Source: Clostridium_S neuense (GTDB taxonomy: Bacteria > Bacillota > Clostridia > Clostridiales > Clostridiaceae). From it: DNA of 64,000 nucleotides. The notes beneath the pieces were generated by a model. It did no database searches, was not told where the DNA came from, and saw only the letters and a list, made by a program, of their open reading frames with translations. A program made the position numbers and the translations under genes. Shown here piece by piece: positions 27,011 through 36,283 of the stretch. Where the stretch lies: NCBI RefSeq assembly GCF_045310695.1, contig NZ_JBJIAA010000011.1:124001-188000 (forward strand), read 5' to 3'. Every line of letters starts with the position of its first letter. The first letter of the stretch is position 1.

Positions 27011-28321
27011 CTAGCTCATAAACATATTTTTTAGATTTTCTACGCTTTCATCAAATGGTGCCTTTTCATTTATCCCTTGCATGAGATAAGCATTTATCCT
27101 ATCATTATAAGCAATTGCAGCATCCACCTTTTTATTACTTCCTCTAACATATGCACCTATGTTTATTAAGTCTTCATTATTCTTATAGGTTGCAAGTAAA
27201 TCTCTTGCAATACCTGCCGCTTTTTTATGCTCTTTTTCCGCAATCTCAGACATAAGTCTGCTAATACTTTTTAAAACATCTATAGCAGGATAATGATTTT
27301 TAGCAGCTATATCCCTTGAAAGAATTATGTGTCCATCTAATATACCTCTTACTGCATCAGCTATAGGTTCATTAAAGTCATCTCCATCAACAAGTACTGT
27401 ATAAAATGCTGTTATAGAACCTTTATCTGACATTCCTGCTCTTTCCATGAGTCTTGGAAGCTTTGCAAACACAGATGGTGTGTATCCTTTAGTAGCTGGA
27501 GGTTCACCAATGGCTAGTCCAACTTCTCTTTGTGCCATAGCAAATCTTGTTACTGAATCCATCATCAATATTACTTTTTTACCTTTATCACGAAAATATT
27601 CAGCAATAGCCGTTGCAGTAAAAGCACCTTTTAATCTTACAAGTGCAGGTTTATCAGAAGTAGCACACACAATAATAGATTTTTTCATTCCTTCCTCACC
27701 GAGGTCCTTTTCTATAAAGTCACGTACTTCTCTTCCTCTTTCCCCAATAAGCGCAATTACATTTACGTCTGCTTTAGCTTCTCTTGCTATCATTCCAAGT
27801 GTTGTACTTTTTCCAACACCACTTCCTGCAAAAATACCTATTCTTTGACCCTCTCCACAAGTTAAAAATCCATCTATGGCTCTTACTCCTGTGGCAATTA
27901 CATTTTTAATTCTTCTTCTCTTCAAAGGGTCCGGAGGTTCTTTATCAAGTCTATAAAATATGCCCTTATTAAACTCTTCACCAGTCATAGAATTTCCAAG
28001 ACCGTCAAGTACTTTTCCCAAAAGTTCAGAAGAACACTTAACACTTAGTGGTCTACCCGTAGGAACAACCTTGCAGCCTGGTGATATTCCTACAAGTTCA
28101 CCAAGAGGCATAAGTATTACGCTGTCTTCCTTAAAACCTACCACTTCACATGGAATTCCTCTATTTTTTTCATTGTAAATTATGCATACCTCTTCCACAA
28201 AGGCTTTAATACCTTCCACCTCAATAGTAAGTCCTATAACCTTATTAACAATGCCTTCTACATATTCCGTATTACACTCACAAACTTCCCTAGTAAGTGT
28301 CTCAAAATCAACATCAATCAT
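27011..28321 (-). CDS. fliI: flagellum-specific ATPase FliI
   Basis: Hexameric F1-like ATPase of the export apparatus, 436 residues. The P-loop IFAGSGVGKSTTLGM is at about 163-177, ALIGERGREVRDF follows, the Walker B region is KVILMMDSVTRFAMAQRE, and the T3SS signature PATKGYTPSVFAKLPRLMER is intact. The ATG at 28319-28321 is preferred, preceded by GGGTGGT; a GTG at 28333 lies in that site. Confidence 0.96.
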   Translation of the reverse strand: MIDVDFETLTREVCECNTEYVEGIVNKVIGLTIEVEGIKAFVEEVCIIYNEKNRGIPCEVVGFKEDSVILMPLGELVGISPGCKVVPTGRPLSVKCSSELLGKVLDGLGNSMTGEEFNKGIFYRLDKEPPDPLKRRRIKNVIATGVRAIDGFLTCGEGQRIGIFAGSGVGKSTTLGMIAREAKADVNVIALIGERGREVRDFIEKDLGEEGMKKSIIVCATSDKPALVRLKGAFTATAIAEYFRDKGKKVILMMDSVTRFAMAQREVGLAIGEPPATKGYTPSVFAKLPRLMERAGMSDKGSITAFYTVLVDGDDFNEPIADAVRGILDGHIILSRDIAAKNHYPAIDVLKSISRLMSEIAEKEHKKAAGIARDLLATYKNNEDLINIGAYVRGSNKKVDAAIAYNDRINAYLMQGINEKAPFDESVENLKNMFMS

Positions 28322-28334
28322 TTGACCACCCACA

Positions 28335-29099
28335 TCATTCTGACTTCAATATTATTTCTTTAATTTTATCAATAGCATTCTGAGCATTAACTTCAATTTT
28401 GCCATTATCTTTTTCAATAACTGCGCAGCCATCTTCTCTTTCGTTATCTTCAATGACAAAAATCTCTCCATTATAAGGAAGCTCGTTTTTCCATGTTGAA
28501 ACATTGCTTTTAATACTTTCTACATAATTTGCATTGCATTTTATTATTATAGTTTTAGCATTTTTAGAAAGCCTTATTGCCTCACATACCATACCATCTA
28601 TAGCATCACTGTCTTTAATTCTTTCCTTTACAACCTTTGATGCCACTTCAATCACAAGTTTTTTTATCTCAAGTTCTTTACTTTCATAATACTTTTCACA
28701 TTCATATCTTGCGCTTTTAACAATATTTGAAGCATTTTGCTGTGCAAGTGACTTTAAATTTTCAATTTCCATTTTTCCAGTCACAACAGTTTCGTTATAG
28801 GCATCCTCATAACCTTTTTTTCTTCCTTCGTTAATGCCTTTTTCATAAGCTTCCTTATATGCATTTTCTTCAATGATTCTTGAATCATCTATAGCAGCCT
28901 TTCTAATGCTTTCAGCTTCAAGCTTTGCCTGTTTTATTATTGAAGCTGCTATATTTTCATACTGTTCATACTCAACTTTCTTTTCTACCTCAGACTTATC
29001 ATCTTTTTTAGGAACCTTTATATCCTCTATAGCTATAACATGATGTTTTTCTTGCTGAACAACTCTTAAATTATCTATAACTCTAGACGATAATAGCAT
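28335..29099 (-). CDS. fliH: flagellar assembly protein FliH
   Basis: FliH holds FliI and regulates its ATPase. The protein is about 254 residues with a long charged helical middle (EAYEKGINEGRKKGYEDAY, a GxxxG-like heptad region at about 80-100) and a C-terminal FliH/V-ATPase E-like domain (EVASKVVKERIKDSD). The ATG at 29097-29099 is preceded by GAGAGGTGGAG and lies within the end of fliG, so fliG and fliH overlap by about 17 bases. Confidence 0.9.
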   Translation of the reverse strand: MLLSSRVIDNLRVVQQEKHHVIAIEDIKVPKKDDKSEVEKKVEYEQYENIAASIIKQAKLEAESIRKAAIDDSRIIEENAYKEAYEKGINEGRKKGYEDAYNETVVTGKMEIENLKSLAQQNASNIVKSARYECEKYYESKELEIKKLVIEVASKVVKERIKDSDAIDGMVCEAIRLSKNAKTIIIKCNANYVESIKSNVSTWKNELPYNGEIFVIEDNEREDGCAVIEKDNGKIEVNAQNAIDKIKEIILKSE

Positions 29100-30099
29100 C
29101 TTCTCCACCTCTCGAAACTATTATTTCTCCAGCATCTTCAAGTCTTCTTATAACACTAACTATCTTCTGCTGTGCCTTCTCAACATCAACAAGCCTTACT
29201 GGTCCAAGGAACTCCAAATCTTCCTTTAATGCAGCAGCAGCTCTCTTTGATTGGTTTCTGTAAATTGCATTAGAAACTTCCTCTGAGCAACCCTTGAGTG
29301 CCATACCAAGATCCTTTGTATCAATTTCTCTAAGAACTCTCTGAATTGATGTATCATCAAGAGTAACAATATCTTCAAATACAAACATAGACTCGTTGAC
29401 TTTCTCTGCAAGCTCTGGATCTTCTTTTTCAAGACCCTCTCTTATATTCTTTTCTGTAGTTCTATCAACCTGATTTAATATATCAACAAGAGTTTGAACT
29501 CCACCAATAACAGTAACATCAGATCTCACAACAGATGATAATTTACTATTTAAAACTTTTTCTATTTCCTTTATAACCATAGGAGAAGTATTGCTCATGG
29601 TAGCAAGTCTAAATGCTACATCTCCCTGAATTTCCTCTGGTAGTGCAGATAAAATCTGTCCTGCTTTATTAGCTTGTAAGTAACATAATATAAGCGCAAT
29701 TGTCTGTGGATGCTCATTAGTTATTACATTCAAAAGTTGATGTGCATCAGCTTTTCTTGCTATTGCAAAAGGTCTGTACTGCTCTGTAGCTTCAGCAACC
29801 TGATCCAAAATTTCCATAGCCTTTTGAGGTCCTAAAGCTTTTGAAAGTAAGTCTTTTGCATAATCAATACCGCCTTCAAGAATATAATCCTTAGCCTTAT
29901 TCATGTCTATAAATTCTTTAAGTATTTCTTGCTTCACATCAGACTTAACAGAAGTTATATTAGCTATCTCATAAGTTATTCTTTGGATTTCCCTCTCTGG
30001 AAGTTTTTTAATTATTTTTGATGAAGCCTCAGGGCCAAGAGTGATAAATAATATGGCTGCCTTTTGAACCCCTGTTAGCTTCGTATCTTTATTGGCCAT
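29083..30099 (-). CDS. fliG: flagellar motor switch protein FliG
   Basis: Rotor protein of 338 residues. The N-terminal domain (LTGVQKAAILFITLGPE) binds FliF, the middle contains NEHPQTIALIL (EHPQ motif) for FliM binding, and the C-terminal torque helix region contains DDTSIQRVLREIDTKDLGMALKG. The torque charged residues are present. FliM and FliN/FliY, its switch partners, are not encoded in the window and must lie elsewhere. Confidence 0.96.
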   Translation of the reverse strand: MANKDTKLTGVQKAAILFITLGPEASSKIIKKLPEREIQRITYEIANITSVKSDVKQEILKEFIDMNKAKDYILEGGIDYAKDLLSKALGPQKAMEILDQVAEATEQYRPFAIARKADAHQLLNVITNEHPQTIALILCYLQANKAGQILSALPEEIQGDVAFRLATMSNTSPMVIKEIEKVLNSKLSSVVRSDVTVIGGVQTLVDILNQVDRTTEKNIREGLEKEDPELAEKVNESMFVFEDIVTLDDTSIQRVLREIDTKDLGMALKGCSEEVSNAIYRNQSKRAAAALKEDLEFLGPVRLVDVEKAQQKIVSVIRRLEDAGEIIVSRGGEDAIIV

Positions 30100-30105
30100 G
30101 AACTA

Positions 30106-31728
30106 TCACCTCTCATCATTAGCAAGCCAAGCCTTTATTATGTCCACTACCTGATCAGGTTTGGTTGTTGCATACTTTTTAATTTCATTCTCAACATGAG
30201 TATTTTCATTTTCTCTTTCAAAATTAATAGGAGCAAATTTCTGCTTGTTTTCTTGAATAGTACCATCGTCAACAACAACATCAATATTTTGAGTATCATC
30301 ATCATCTTCTTCTTCAGCTTCAAGAAGTTTAGCAGCTCTTCTTTTCTTAATTAAACGAACTCCAAGCACTATAAGTGCAGCAAGTACAACTGCTGAAACT
30401 ATTCCTATAGCAATATACATTTTTTGATTTTTAGCAGCTTGTTCTTCTGCCTTCATATCATCTAAAGCCTTTTGAGCAGCTTTTTGAGCAGTCTTATCAA
30501 AGGACATACCTTCAACGCTTATAGAATCTCCTCTTTTTGTATCATAGCCAACAGCATTTCCAACAACATTAGATATTTTATCCTGAGTAGCAGCATCTAT
30601 ATTTCCATCTACTAAAACAGATATTGTAAGCCTTTTAACATCCCCTGGTGATTTTACAGTTTTATTTTTTTCGCTGCTAACATCATAATTTACTGTAGAA
30701 TCAGTACTCGTAGATGTATTATTTCCACCATTAGTAATTGTATTTGAAGTATTATTATTTGTTGGACTTCCAGAACTAGCGCTTGTACCATTACTTGAAG
30801 AATTAGTATCATGTCTACTTACAACTACTGGATTTTTAGTATCCTTCTGATCTGTAGGATTATTATAATATGTTTCTGAATCAGTTTCAGAAGCATCAAA
30901 ATTAAGTTCAGCATTTACTTTTACCTTTACTTTACCTTTACCATATGCAGCTTCAAGCACATCAAGTGCTTTTTTCTCATAATCTGACTCTAGCTGCTGC
31001 TGTACTTTATTTCTATCCTCAGCTGTCGATGAACTATCACTATTATCTCCAGTTTTAAATAAATCTTTACTTAAAAGATTCATTTTATCATCAATAACTT
31101 GAATATTTTCTTTTGGCAAATTACTAACACTTCCAGATACAAGGCTGACTATTGCCATTACTTGACTTTTGCTTAAAGATGACGAACCTGGCTTCATTTT
31201 AATAGTTACAGAAGCTGTTGCCTTCGTTGAATCTTTAACGAAAACAGAATCTTTTGGCATAACAAGAGTAACCCTTGCATTATCAACACCATCTAAACTT
31301 TTTATTGTTTTTTCCAATTCACCCTGAAGTGCTCTTTGATATTCAACATTAAACTCAGCATCTGTGGTTCCAAACTTTCCACTAGAGCCATCAAAAAGCT
31401 CAAAACCTTTACTTCCATTTGTTAAACTAGAAGCTAACTGCAGTCTTAAATTATCAACTTTACTTGCAGGAACAGAGATAGTATTAGTACTAGAATCTTC
31501 TTTATGCGCTACCTTCAATGCATCTAATTTAGCTATAACAGTAGTAGCATCATTTGAATCTAATTTTGAAAATAGAACAGCATACTTAGTCGTAGTTTTT
31601 GTTAAAATTAACAGTGCTAATGCAATTAAAATTCCTATAGTCAAAATTATAGACGCTATTTTTTTTCTTTTACTTAATGCCTTCCATTTACTAGGCAAAC
31701 CCTTAAAAAAATTTAACAGTTTATTCAT
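30106..31728 (-). CDS. fliF: flagellar MS-ring protein FliF
   Basis: MS-ring forming membrane protein. One membrane span at about residues 24-44, a ring-building YscJ-like domain (ALQGELEKTIKSLDGVDNARV, about 125-145), a Ser/Asn/Thr-rich loop (about 300-345), a second membrane span near 430-450 and a C-terminal tail for FliG. The ATG at 31726-31728 gives 540 residues and lies after GGGAG. The length is normal. Confidence 0.95.
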   Translation of the reverse strand: MNKLLNFFKGLPSKWKALSKRKKIASIILTIGILIALALLILTKTTTKYAVLFSKLDSNDATTVIAKLDALKVAHKEDSSTNTISVPASKVDNLRLQLASSLTNGSKGFELFDGSSGKFGTTDAEFNVEYQRALQGELEKTIKSLDGVDNARVTLVMPKDSVFVKDSTKATASVTIKMKPGSSSLSKSQVMAIVSLVSGSVSNLPKENIQVIDDKMNLLSKDLFKTGDNSDSSSTAEDRNKVQQQLESDYEKKALDVLEAAYGKGKVKVKVNAELNFDASETDSETYYNNPTDQKDTKNPVVVSRHDTNSSSNGTSASSGSPTNNNTSNTITNGGNNTSTSTDSTVNYDVSSEKNKTVKSPGDVKRLTISVLVDGNIDAATQDKISNVVGNAVGYDTKRGDSISVEGMSFDKTAQKAAQKALDDMKAEEQAAKNQKMYIAIGIVSAVVLAALIVLGVRLIKKRRAAKLLEAEEEDDDDTQNIDVVVDDGTIQENKQKFAPINFERENENTHVENEIKKYATTKPDQVVDIIKAWLANDER

Positions 31729-31743
31729 CACCAGCACTCCCAA

Positions 31744-32070
31744 CTATAACTGCATTTTGCTAAGCTCCTGATATGCATCGACTAATTTATTTCTCACTTG
31801 GATAGCCAAATCTAGTGATAACTTAGCCTCTTCAGTTGAAAGCATTACTTGGTGAACATCAACATCATCACCTTCAACAAACTGTTTTGAAATTTCTTGA
31901 GCACTGACCTGTTTATCATTAACTGCAGACAACTTGTTCTCAAGTATTTGCCCAAAATCAACTTTATCATTGTCACTATTATTTTCACTATCATTTGAAT
32001 TAACTTGATTATTTCGCCCAATTTGAAATGCAGTTTTTACATTGTCTGGTATAAATTCATCTACTCTCAT
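31744..32070 (-). CDS. fliE: flagellar MS ring-rod junction protein FliE
   Basis: 108 residues. The C-terminal FliE signature is clear (VDVHQVMLSTEEAKLSLDL and IQVRNKLVDAYQEL). FliE joins the MS ring to the rod and is the first export substrate. It lies between flgC and fliF, as in most Firmicutes. Confidence 0.94.
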   Translation of the reverse strand: MRVDEFIPDNVKTAFQIGRNNQVNSNDSENNSDNDKVDFGQILENKLSAVNDKQVSAQEISKQFVEGDDVDVHQVMLSTEEAKLSLDLAIQVRNKLVDAYQELSKMQL

Positions 32071-32083
32071 AAATTATTTCTCC

Positions 32084-32515
32084 TTATTTACCAATTTCTA
32101 AAGCTTTTGTAAACATACCCTTTTCATCATTTATAGCAGTTACATTAGCCTCATAAGCCCTTGTAGAAGCCATCATATCTGCCATTTCTGTTAATATATT
32201 AACATTTGGCATTTTTACATATCCATTTGCATCTGCGTCTGGATTGCCAGGATCATATTTTTCTTCAAATGGAGATTGATCCTCTGATATTTCAGTAGGT
32301 CTAACACCTAATAATTTTTTTTCATACTTACCTGTTTCAGAATTAAGTACATTATCAAAATTCTCTTGAAAAACAGCAATCTTTCTTCTATATGGTCCAC
32401 CATTTTCAGTTCTGGTTGTAGAAATATTTGCTATATTTGATGATATTGTATCCATCCTTAGTCTTTCTGCTGAAAGACCACTTGAACTTATATTAAATGA
32501 ATCAAACGCACTCAT
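32084..32515 (-). CDS. flgC: flagellar proximal rod protein FlgC
   Basis: 143 residues. The N-terminal rod motif (MDTISSNIANISTTRTENG, about 21-39), PYRRKIAVF and the C-terminal MADMMASTRAYEANVTAIN are typical FlgC. It follows flgB by 27 bases in the first part of the operon. Confidence 0.95.
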   Translation of the reverse strand: MSAFDSFNISSSGLSAERLRMDTISSNIANISTTRTENGGPYRRKIAVFQENFDNVLNSETGKYEKKLLGVRPTEISEDQSPFEEKYDPGNPDADANGYVKMPNVNILTEMADMMASTRAYEANVTAINDEKGMFTKALEIGK

Positions 32516-32542
32516 AATTCAATTGCCTCCCATTTTGATTAA

Positions 32543-32944
32543 TTATTTACTATTAATAACACTATTAGTCATATTAATTCTTCTGCTAATTTCACTTGTA
32601 AGTGCATAATACTTTAAAGTATTTTTAGCTTCATTCGTCATTTCAGTATCAATATCAACATTATTCCCATCCTCATTCATACTGCTGGAGTTATCTGTTT
32701 TCACTTGTATATCTCCATATTCTGCACCATCGTTTATATGTCTTGGATCAGTTCTTACCATCTCAAGATTATCCCCAGCTTCTTTCAAATTATCCTCAAA
32801 AGTAACATAAGATCTCTTATATCCTGCTGTATTCAAATTTGAAATATTATTTGATATTACATTTTGTCTTTCAGACGATGCATCAAGGCCTTTTTTTAAA
32901 AGCTCATATGTAAGTTGACTTTGTGACATACTATTTACATCCAT
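32543..32944 (-). CDS. flgB: flagellar proximal rod protein FlgB
   Basis: 133 residues and first gene of the flagellar operon. The motif ERQNVISNNISNLNTAGYKR (about 20-40) and the C-terminal ENTLKYYALTSEIS-like end (NTLKYYALTSEISRRIN) fit FlgB. AAGGAGGTATTG precedes the ATG. The untranslated leader from the promoters at 33091-33130 is about 140 bases. Confidence 0.95.
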   Translation of the reverse strand: MDVNSMSQSQLTYELLKKGLDASSERQNVISNNISNLNTAGYKRSYVTFEDNLKEAGDNLEMVRTDPRHINDGAEYGDIQVKTDNSSSMNEDGNNVDIDTEMTNEAKNTLKYYALTSEISRRINMTNSVINSK

Positions 32945-33090
32945 TTACTCAATACCTCCTTATATTAATATTTATTTGACCATTAACCATTTAATATATT
33001 TGACAAAAAAATCAAAAATCCTTCTTAAAAGCAGCAAAATGTTTATTCCGCGTTATTATTTGCTAAAATATAACATAAACTACTATATAT

Positions 33091-33117
33091 ATATCGTATT
33101 ATATTATATTAAATTTA
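33091..33117 (-). promoter_or_regulatory. sigma-28 (SigD)-type promoter of the flagellar operon
   Basis: On the minus strand TAAA (33114-33117, continuing as TAAATTT) is followed after exactly 15 bases by TACGATAT (33091-33098). This matches the known sigma-28 consensus (TAAA-N15-GCCGATAT) closely. As sigD is a gene of this operon, the promoter would give positive feedback. Confidence 0.75.
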
Positions 33118-33130
33118 GCACTTTTTTCAA
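33103..33130 (-). promoter_or_regulatory. SigA-type promoter overlapping the SigD-type one
   Basis: TTGAAA (33125-33130) and TATAAT (33103-33108), minus strand, separated by 16 bases. It shares bases with the sigma-28 element, so the two polymerase forms would compete or act in sequence. Confidence 0.65.
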
Positions 33131-33147
33131 ACATTACCGAACTACAG

Positions 33148-34149
33148 CTATACTAATTCATATTCCAAATTCTTAATCCACTTTTCCGTTCTGATTAAAC
33201 CACTTTCGAGCGAATACTTCGGTTTCCATCCCATGATTCTTTTTGCCTTTGAACAATCACATTTTAATTTTAATATTTCACTTTGTGGATGGATATGTTT
33301 AATATGATTGATAGGAACCTTATTTTTTGATACAAGCTTTGAAAGTTCATTTATAGAAATATCTCTTCCTGTCCCAGCGTTTATTATTTCACCATTTACA
33401 TCACTATTATATCCGGCCTGTACAACAAAGTCAGCACAGTCCTCTACATATAAAAAATCCCTTGTTTGCTCTCCTGTACCATATATATTTATAGGTTCAC
33501 CCAAAATTGAATTTTTTATAAATATAGCTATTACGCCGCCCTCTCCTCCTGTCTTTTGAAAAGGTCCATATGTATTAAAAGGCCTTATAACAACCGTTGG
33601 TAATTTATATGTATTGTAGTACGAAAGCACCATATTTTCTGCTGCTATTTTGCTGCCTCCATATGGAGATATGGGTTTAACTGGATGTATCTCACTTATT
33701 CCAGCATCATCACATATATCATAAACCATGCATGTACTCATAAATACAACCTTACACGGACAAGTTTCTTCATCACTACCTAATATCCAACTTGCTCCAT
33801 TCATTCTTCCTTTTTTTCCAAACATCTGTTTTTTAGCTCTTTCAAGTATGTTAAAAGTTCCCACAGTATCATTAAGGAAAGTCTTTTCTGGATTATCTAT
33901 ACTATCTTGTACATTTATTGATGCAGCAAGATGATATATTATGTCATATTTTTCTTTAAACAAGCCATCCAAATCTTCCTTGTTATTTATATTTCCTTTA
34001 ACAAACTTAACCTCAGCAAATTCTTGTATATTATCAATTCTTCCATTTGAAAGATTATCAAATACAGTTACAGTATGACCATCATATACAAGTTTTTTAA
34101 CAACCCATCTTCCAATAAATCCAGCACCGCCTGTAACCAGTATATTCAA
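33148..34149 (-). CDS. NAD-dependent nucleotide-sugar epimerase/dehydratase
   Basis: Extended short-chain dehydrogenase of 333 residues. The Rossmann motif TGGAGFIGRWVV is at residues 6-17, DNLSNG at about 32-37, a catalytic threonine/serine region is near MSTCMVYD, and the YxxxK pair is in SPYGGSKIAAE. IRPFNTYGP and TRDFLYVEDCADFV are typical of UDP-glucose 4-epimerase/dTDP-glucose dehydratase relatives. The exact sugar cannot be read off. It is the last gene of the glycan operon, 18 bases before the flgB promoter, with no terminator between. Confidence 0.88.
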   Translation of the reverse strand: MNILVTGGAGFIGRWVVKKLVYDGHTVTVFDNLSNGRIDNIQEFAEVKFVKGNINNKEDLDGLFKEKYDIIYHLAASINVQDSIDNPEKTFLNDTVGTFNILERAKKQMFGKKGRMNGASWILGSDEETCPCKVVFMSTCMVYDICDDAGISEIHPVKPISPYGGSKIAAENMVLSYYNTYKLPTVVIRPFNTYGPFQKTGGEGGVIAIFIKNSILGEPINIYGTGEQTRDFLYVEDCADFVVQAGYNSDVNGEIINAGTGRDISINELSKLVSKNKVPINHIKHIHPQSEILKLKCDCSKAKRIMGWKPKYSLESGLIRTEKWIKNLEYELV

Positions 34150-34181
34150 AGTAAAATCCCCCCTTAATTAACAAAAAATTT

Positions 34182-34490
34182 TCAGTTTGATTTTTGATCT
34201 AATTGAAAGTTTCTAAGTAATTTATATTTTAAAATATCCGCAGCCTCTACAAATTGATGATTTTCAAGGTGATTATTTATTTTTTTTAACAAATAAGAAA
34301 TTTTGTTTGAATCTAAATTTACGTTCAACCTATTTTCAATGGAATAGTCAGCAATTTCATTTATTTCATCTATAACACTTTTTAAAAGGTTGGCTGCTTC
34401 ATCAAACTCTGAAATTATGAACATTTCCCATGAAACATTTAGTCCAAAAGCAATATTTTTAACTTTTTTTCGTAAATAATTACTCTCCAC
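34182..34490 (-). CDS. small helical protein coupled to Maf
   Basis: 102 residues, soluble, predicted largely helical (SEFDEAANLLKSVIDEINEIADY and ISYLLKKINNHLENHQFVEAADILKY, which look like a duplicated helix pair). I do not recognise a family. Its GTG start is next to the TGA stop of the maf-like gene, with GAGGTGG 8 bases upstream inside that gene, so the two are translationally coupled. A flagellin-binding or Maf-helper role is inferred from position only. Confidence 0.75.
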   Translation of the reverse strand: MESNYLRKKVKNIAFGLNVSWEMFIISEFDEAANLLKSVIDEINEIADYSIENRLNVNLDSNKISYLLKKINNHLENHQFVEAADILKYKLLRNFQLDQKSN

Positions 34491-36257
34491 TCAAAAATCC
34501 ACCTCTTCCCGCATATTATTCAACATTATGTGACATTTATCTAACACATACAAATATACATTAAGCTTTCTTTCAAGATAAGATTTTGGAGCCAAGAACT
34601 CTATATTTTCTACAGAAAATTTTAACACTTCAGTGTAAAAACTTATTTTATTAAGTTGCTCCTCAAAATTTTTTATATATATTCTTTTTACGCCTACTTC
34701 GTAATCACTTTGAATTAAATTCACCATATTTTCACATATTCTTATAATAATATTTAATGTTTCTTTTAGTTCTTTAAAAAAATCGTTTATAAATCCATTA
34801 TTTATATTCTCACATATGGCATAATTATGCAAGTATCTTATTTCATTGCTAAAATTCTTCTTAGGCAAATTTGAAAGCTTTTCATCATAATAATCATCAA
34901 AATTTATATTTTCTGCACCTCTTATGTTTAATCCATCCTCAGAACTATTAAAAAACTTTGTATTTGGATTTAACGCTACTACTCTTTCCATAACATCTTT
35001 CATTGAAATAAATGCTTGCTTAGTATAAACATCTTCACCTTTATTATTTTTAACTTTTATAAAATCAGCTGAATTTTTCAACTGATCATCACTTATTTCA
35101 GAGTGAAAAATTGCTCCTTCAGCATAATTCTTATTTCTACTATAACATAAATCTTGCCCTAAAAAAATAATAGGATTACAGCCTAATTTAGCTAAATTTT
35201 CCGCCATAACATTAGCAATAGAGGTTCCACTAAATTTACTATAAGTATCCCATTTAAAACATTTACTTACATATGAATCCATATTAGTCTGATTCATAAG
35301 AAATTTATGTTTTCCTGTATACTCTAGTACTTTATTATCAACCTGGAGTGAATAAAATAAATTCACATCCTTATTTAGCACAAGCTTCTCAAAAAGCTTA
35401 CCTTCTGATTCATTACCATCCATTGCTCCCGCTATATGCGCCTTTATCCCATTAGATTCCAAAACCGTTATTCCAGTTCCAACTGAAGCTATTAAAACAT
35501 TATCCTTAATTTCTTTTAACTTTTTTATGTGATAAGACATGGAAGGTCCCGCAGCACAAATTACTGCAGGTACACCTTCAAATTCTTCATTCAAAACTTT
35601 GACAGGACAAGTATCCTTTATATAAAATATATTTTTTATATAATTTCTATACCAAGTTTTATCACTTGAATTAATTGAATTAATATTAAAAATATATCTA
35701 CTTAATTTTCTCCTTAATCCTTCCATTATTTTTTTATAAAGAGAATAATATATAGCTTTATATGCAGGCAAAATTACAAATTTTATTTTAAGGCTCTTTA
35801 ATTCCTTTATTGCATTTTCAAATATACCCATTATTCGTCCTAAATCTTTTCCTACGTAAAGTCCTATATCATAAGGACTATTAATCATAAACCCAATATC
35901 GACATTTTCGAGCATTACTTTAAATATATCTTCATCAGGTTCAATAATTATGTAGATTCTTTCCTTGTCCTTTTCTATCATCTTTTTCAGTTCGTAACAT
36001 AAGCCAAGACCAAAAATGAATATGATATCAGCATCTTCGCTAAAAGCATTATTACTTATGTATTCCGCCATCTCCATCGGATCTACCCTACTATAAATTC
36101 TATATTTTTTCCCTTTATGCTTTTTTACTATATTAAGCTTTCCACTTAAACTCCTTTCAAGATAAGCACTTTTATTATTTGAATTTATTATTTCATTATA
36201 CAAAACTTCATCTATAGCTTCCAAAAGCTTTAAATTTTTATTGTAGATTTCCCTCAC
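34491..36257 (-). CDS. Maf-type flagellin glycosyltransferase (DUF115)
   Basis: 588 residues. The central DUF115/MptE-like domain carries VICAAGPSMSYHIKKLKEIK and ASVGTGITVLESNGIKAH at about residues 230-275. This domain defines motility accessory factors (Maf), which are needed to attach nonulosonic acids such as pseudaminic acid to flagellin before export. The N-terminal 200 residues and C-terminal helical part match general Maf architecture. Its neighbours PseB, PseI and PseG fit that job. The precise donor is inferred. Confidence 0.9.
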   Translation of the reverse strand: MREIYNKNLKLLEAIDEVLYNEIINSNNKSAYLERSLSGKLNIVKKHKGKKYRIYSRVDPMEMAEYISNNAFSEDADIIFIFGLGLCYELKKMIEKDKERIYIIIEPDEDIFKVMLENVDIGFMINSPYDIGLYVGKDLGRIMGIFENAIKELKSLKIKFVILPAYKAIYYSLYKKIMEGLRRKLSRYIFNINSINSSDKTWYRNYIKNIFYIKDTCPVKVLNEEFEGVPAVICAAGPSMSYHIKKLKEIKDNVLIASVGTGITVLESNGIKAHIAGAMDGNESEGKLFEKLVLNKDVNLFYSLQVDNKVLEYTGKHKFLMNQTNMDSYVSKCFKWDTYSKFSGTSIANVMAENLAKLGCNPIIFLGQDLCYSRNKNYAEGAIFHSEISDDQLKNSADFIKVKNNKGEDVYTKQAFISMKDVMERVVALNPNTKFFNSSEDGLNIRGAENINFDDYYDEKLSNLPKKNFSNEIRYLHNYAICENINNGFINDFFKELKETLNIIIRICENMVNLIQSDYEVGVKRIYIKNFEEQLNKISFYTEVLKFSVENIEFLAPKSYLERKLNVYLYVLDKCHIMLNNMREEVDF

Positions 36258-36283
36258 AATATAACCTCCATAGTTTTATCTAT

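Noticed and set aside
32945..33090. Riboswitch, for example a c-di-GMP type, in the flgB leader
   Set aside because: The conserved GEMM bases and a matching pair of helices are not seen; the leader is simply AT-rich.
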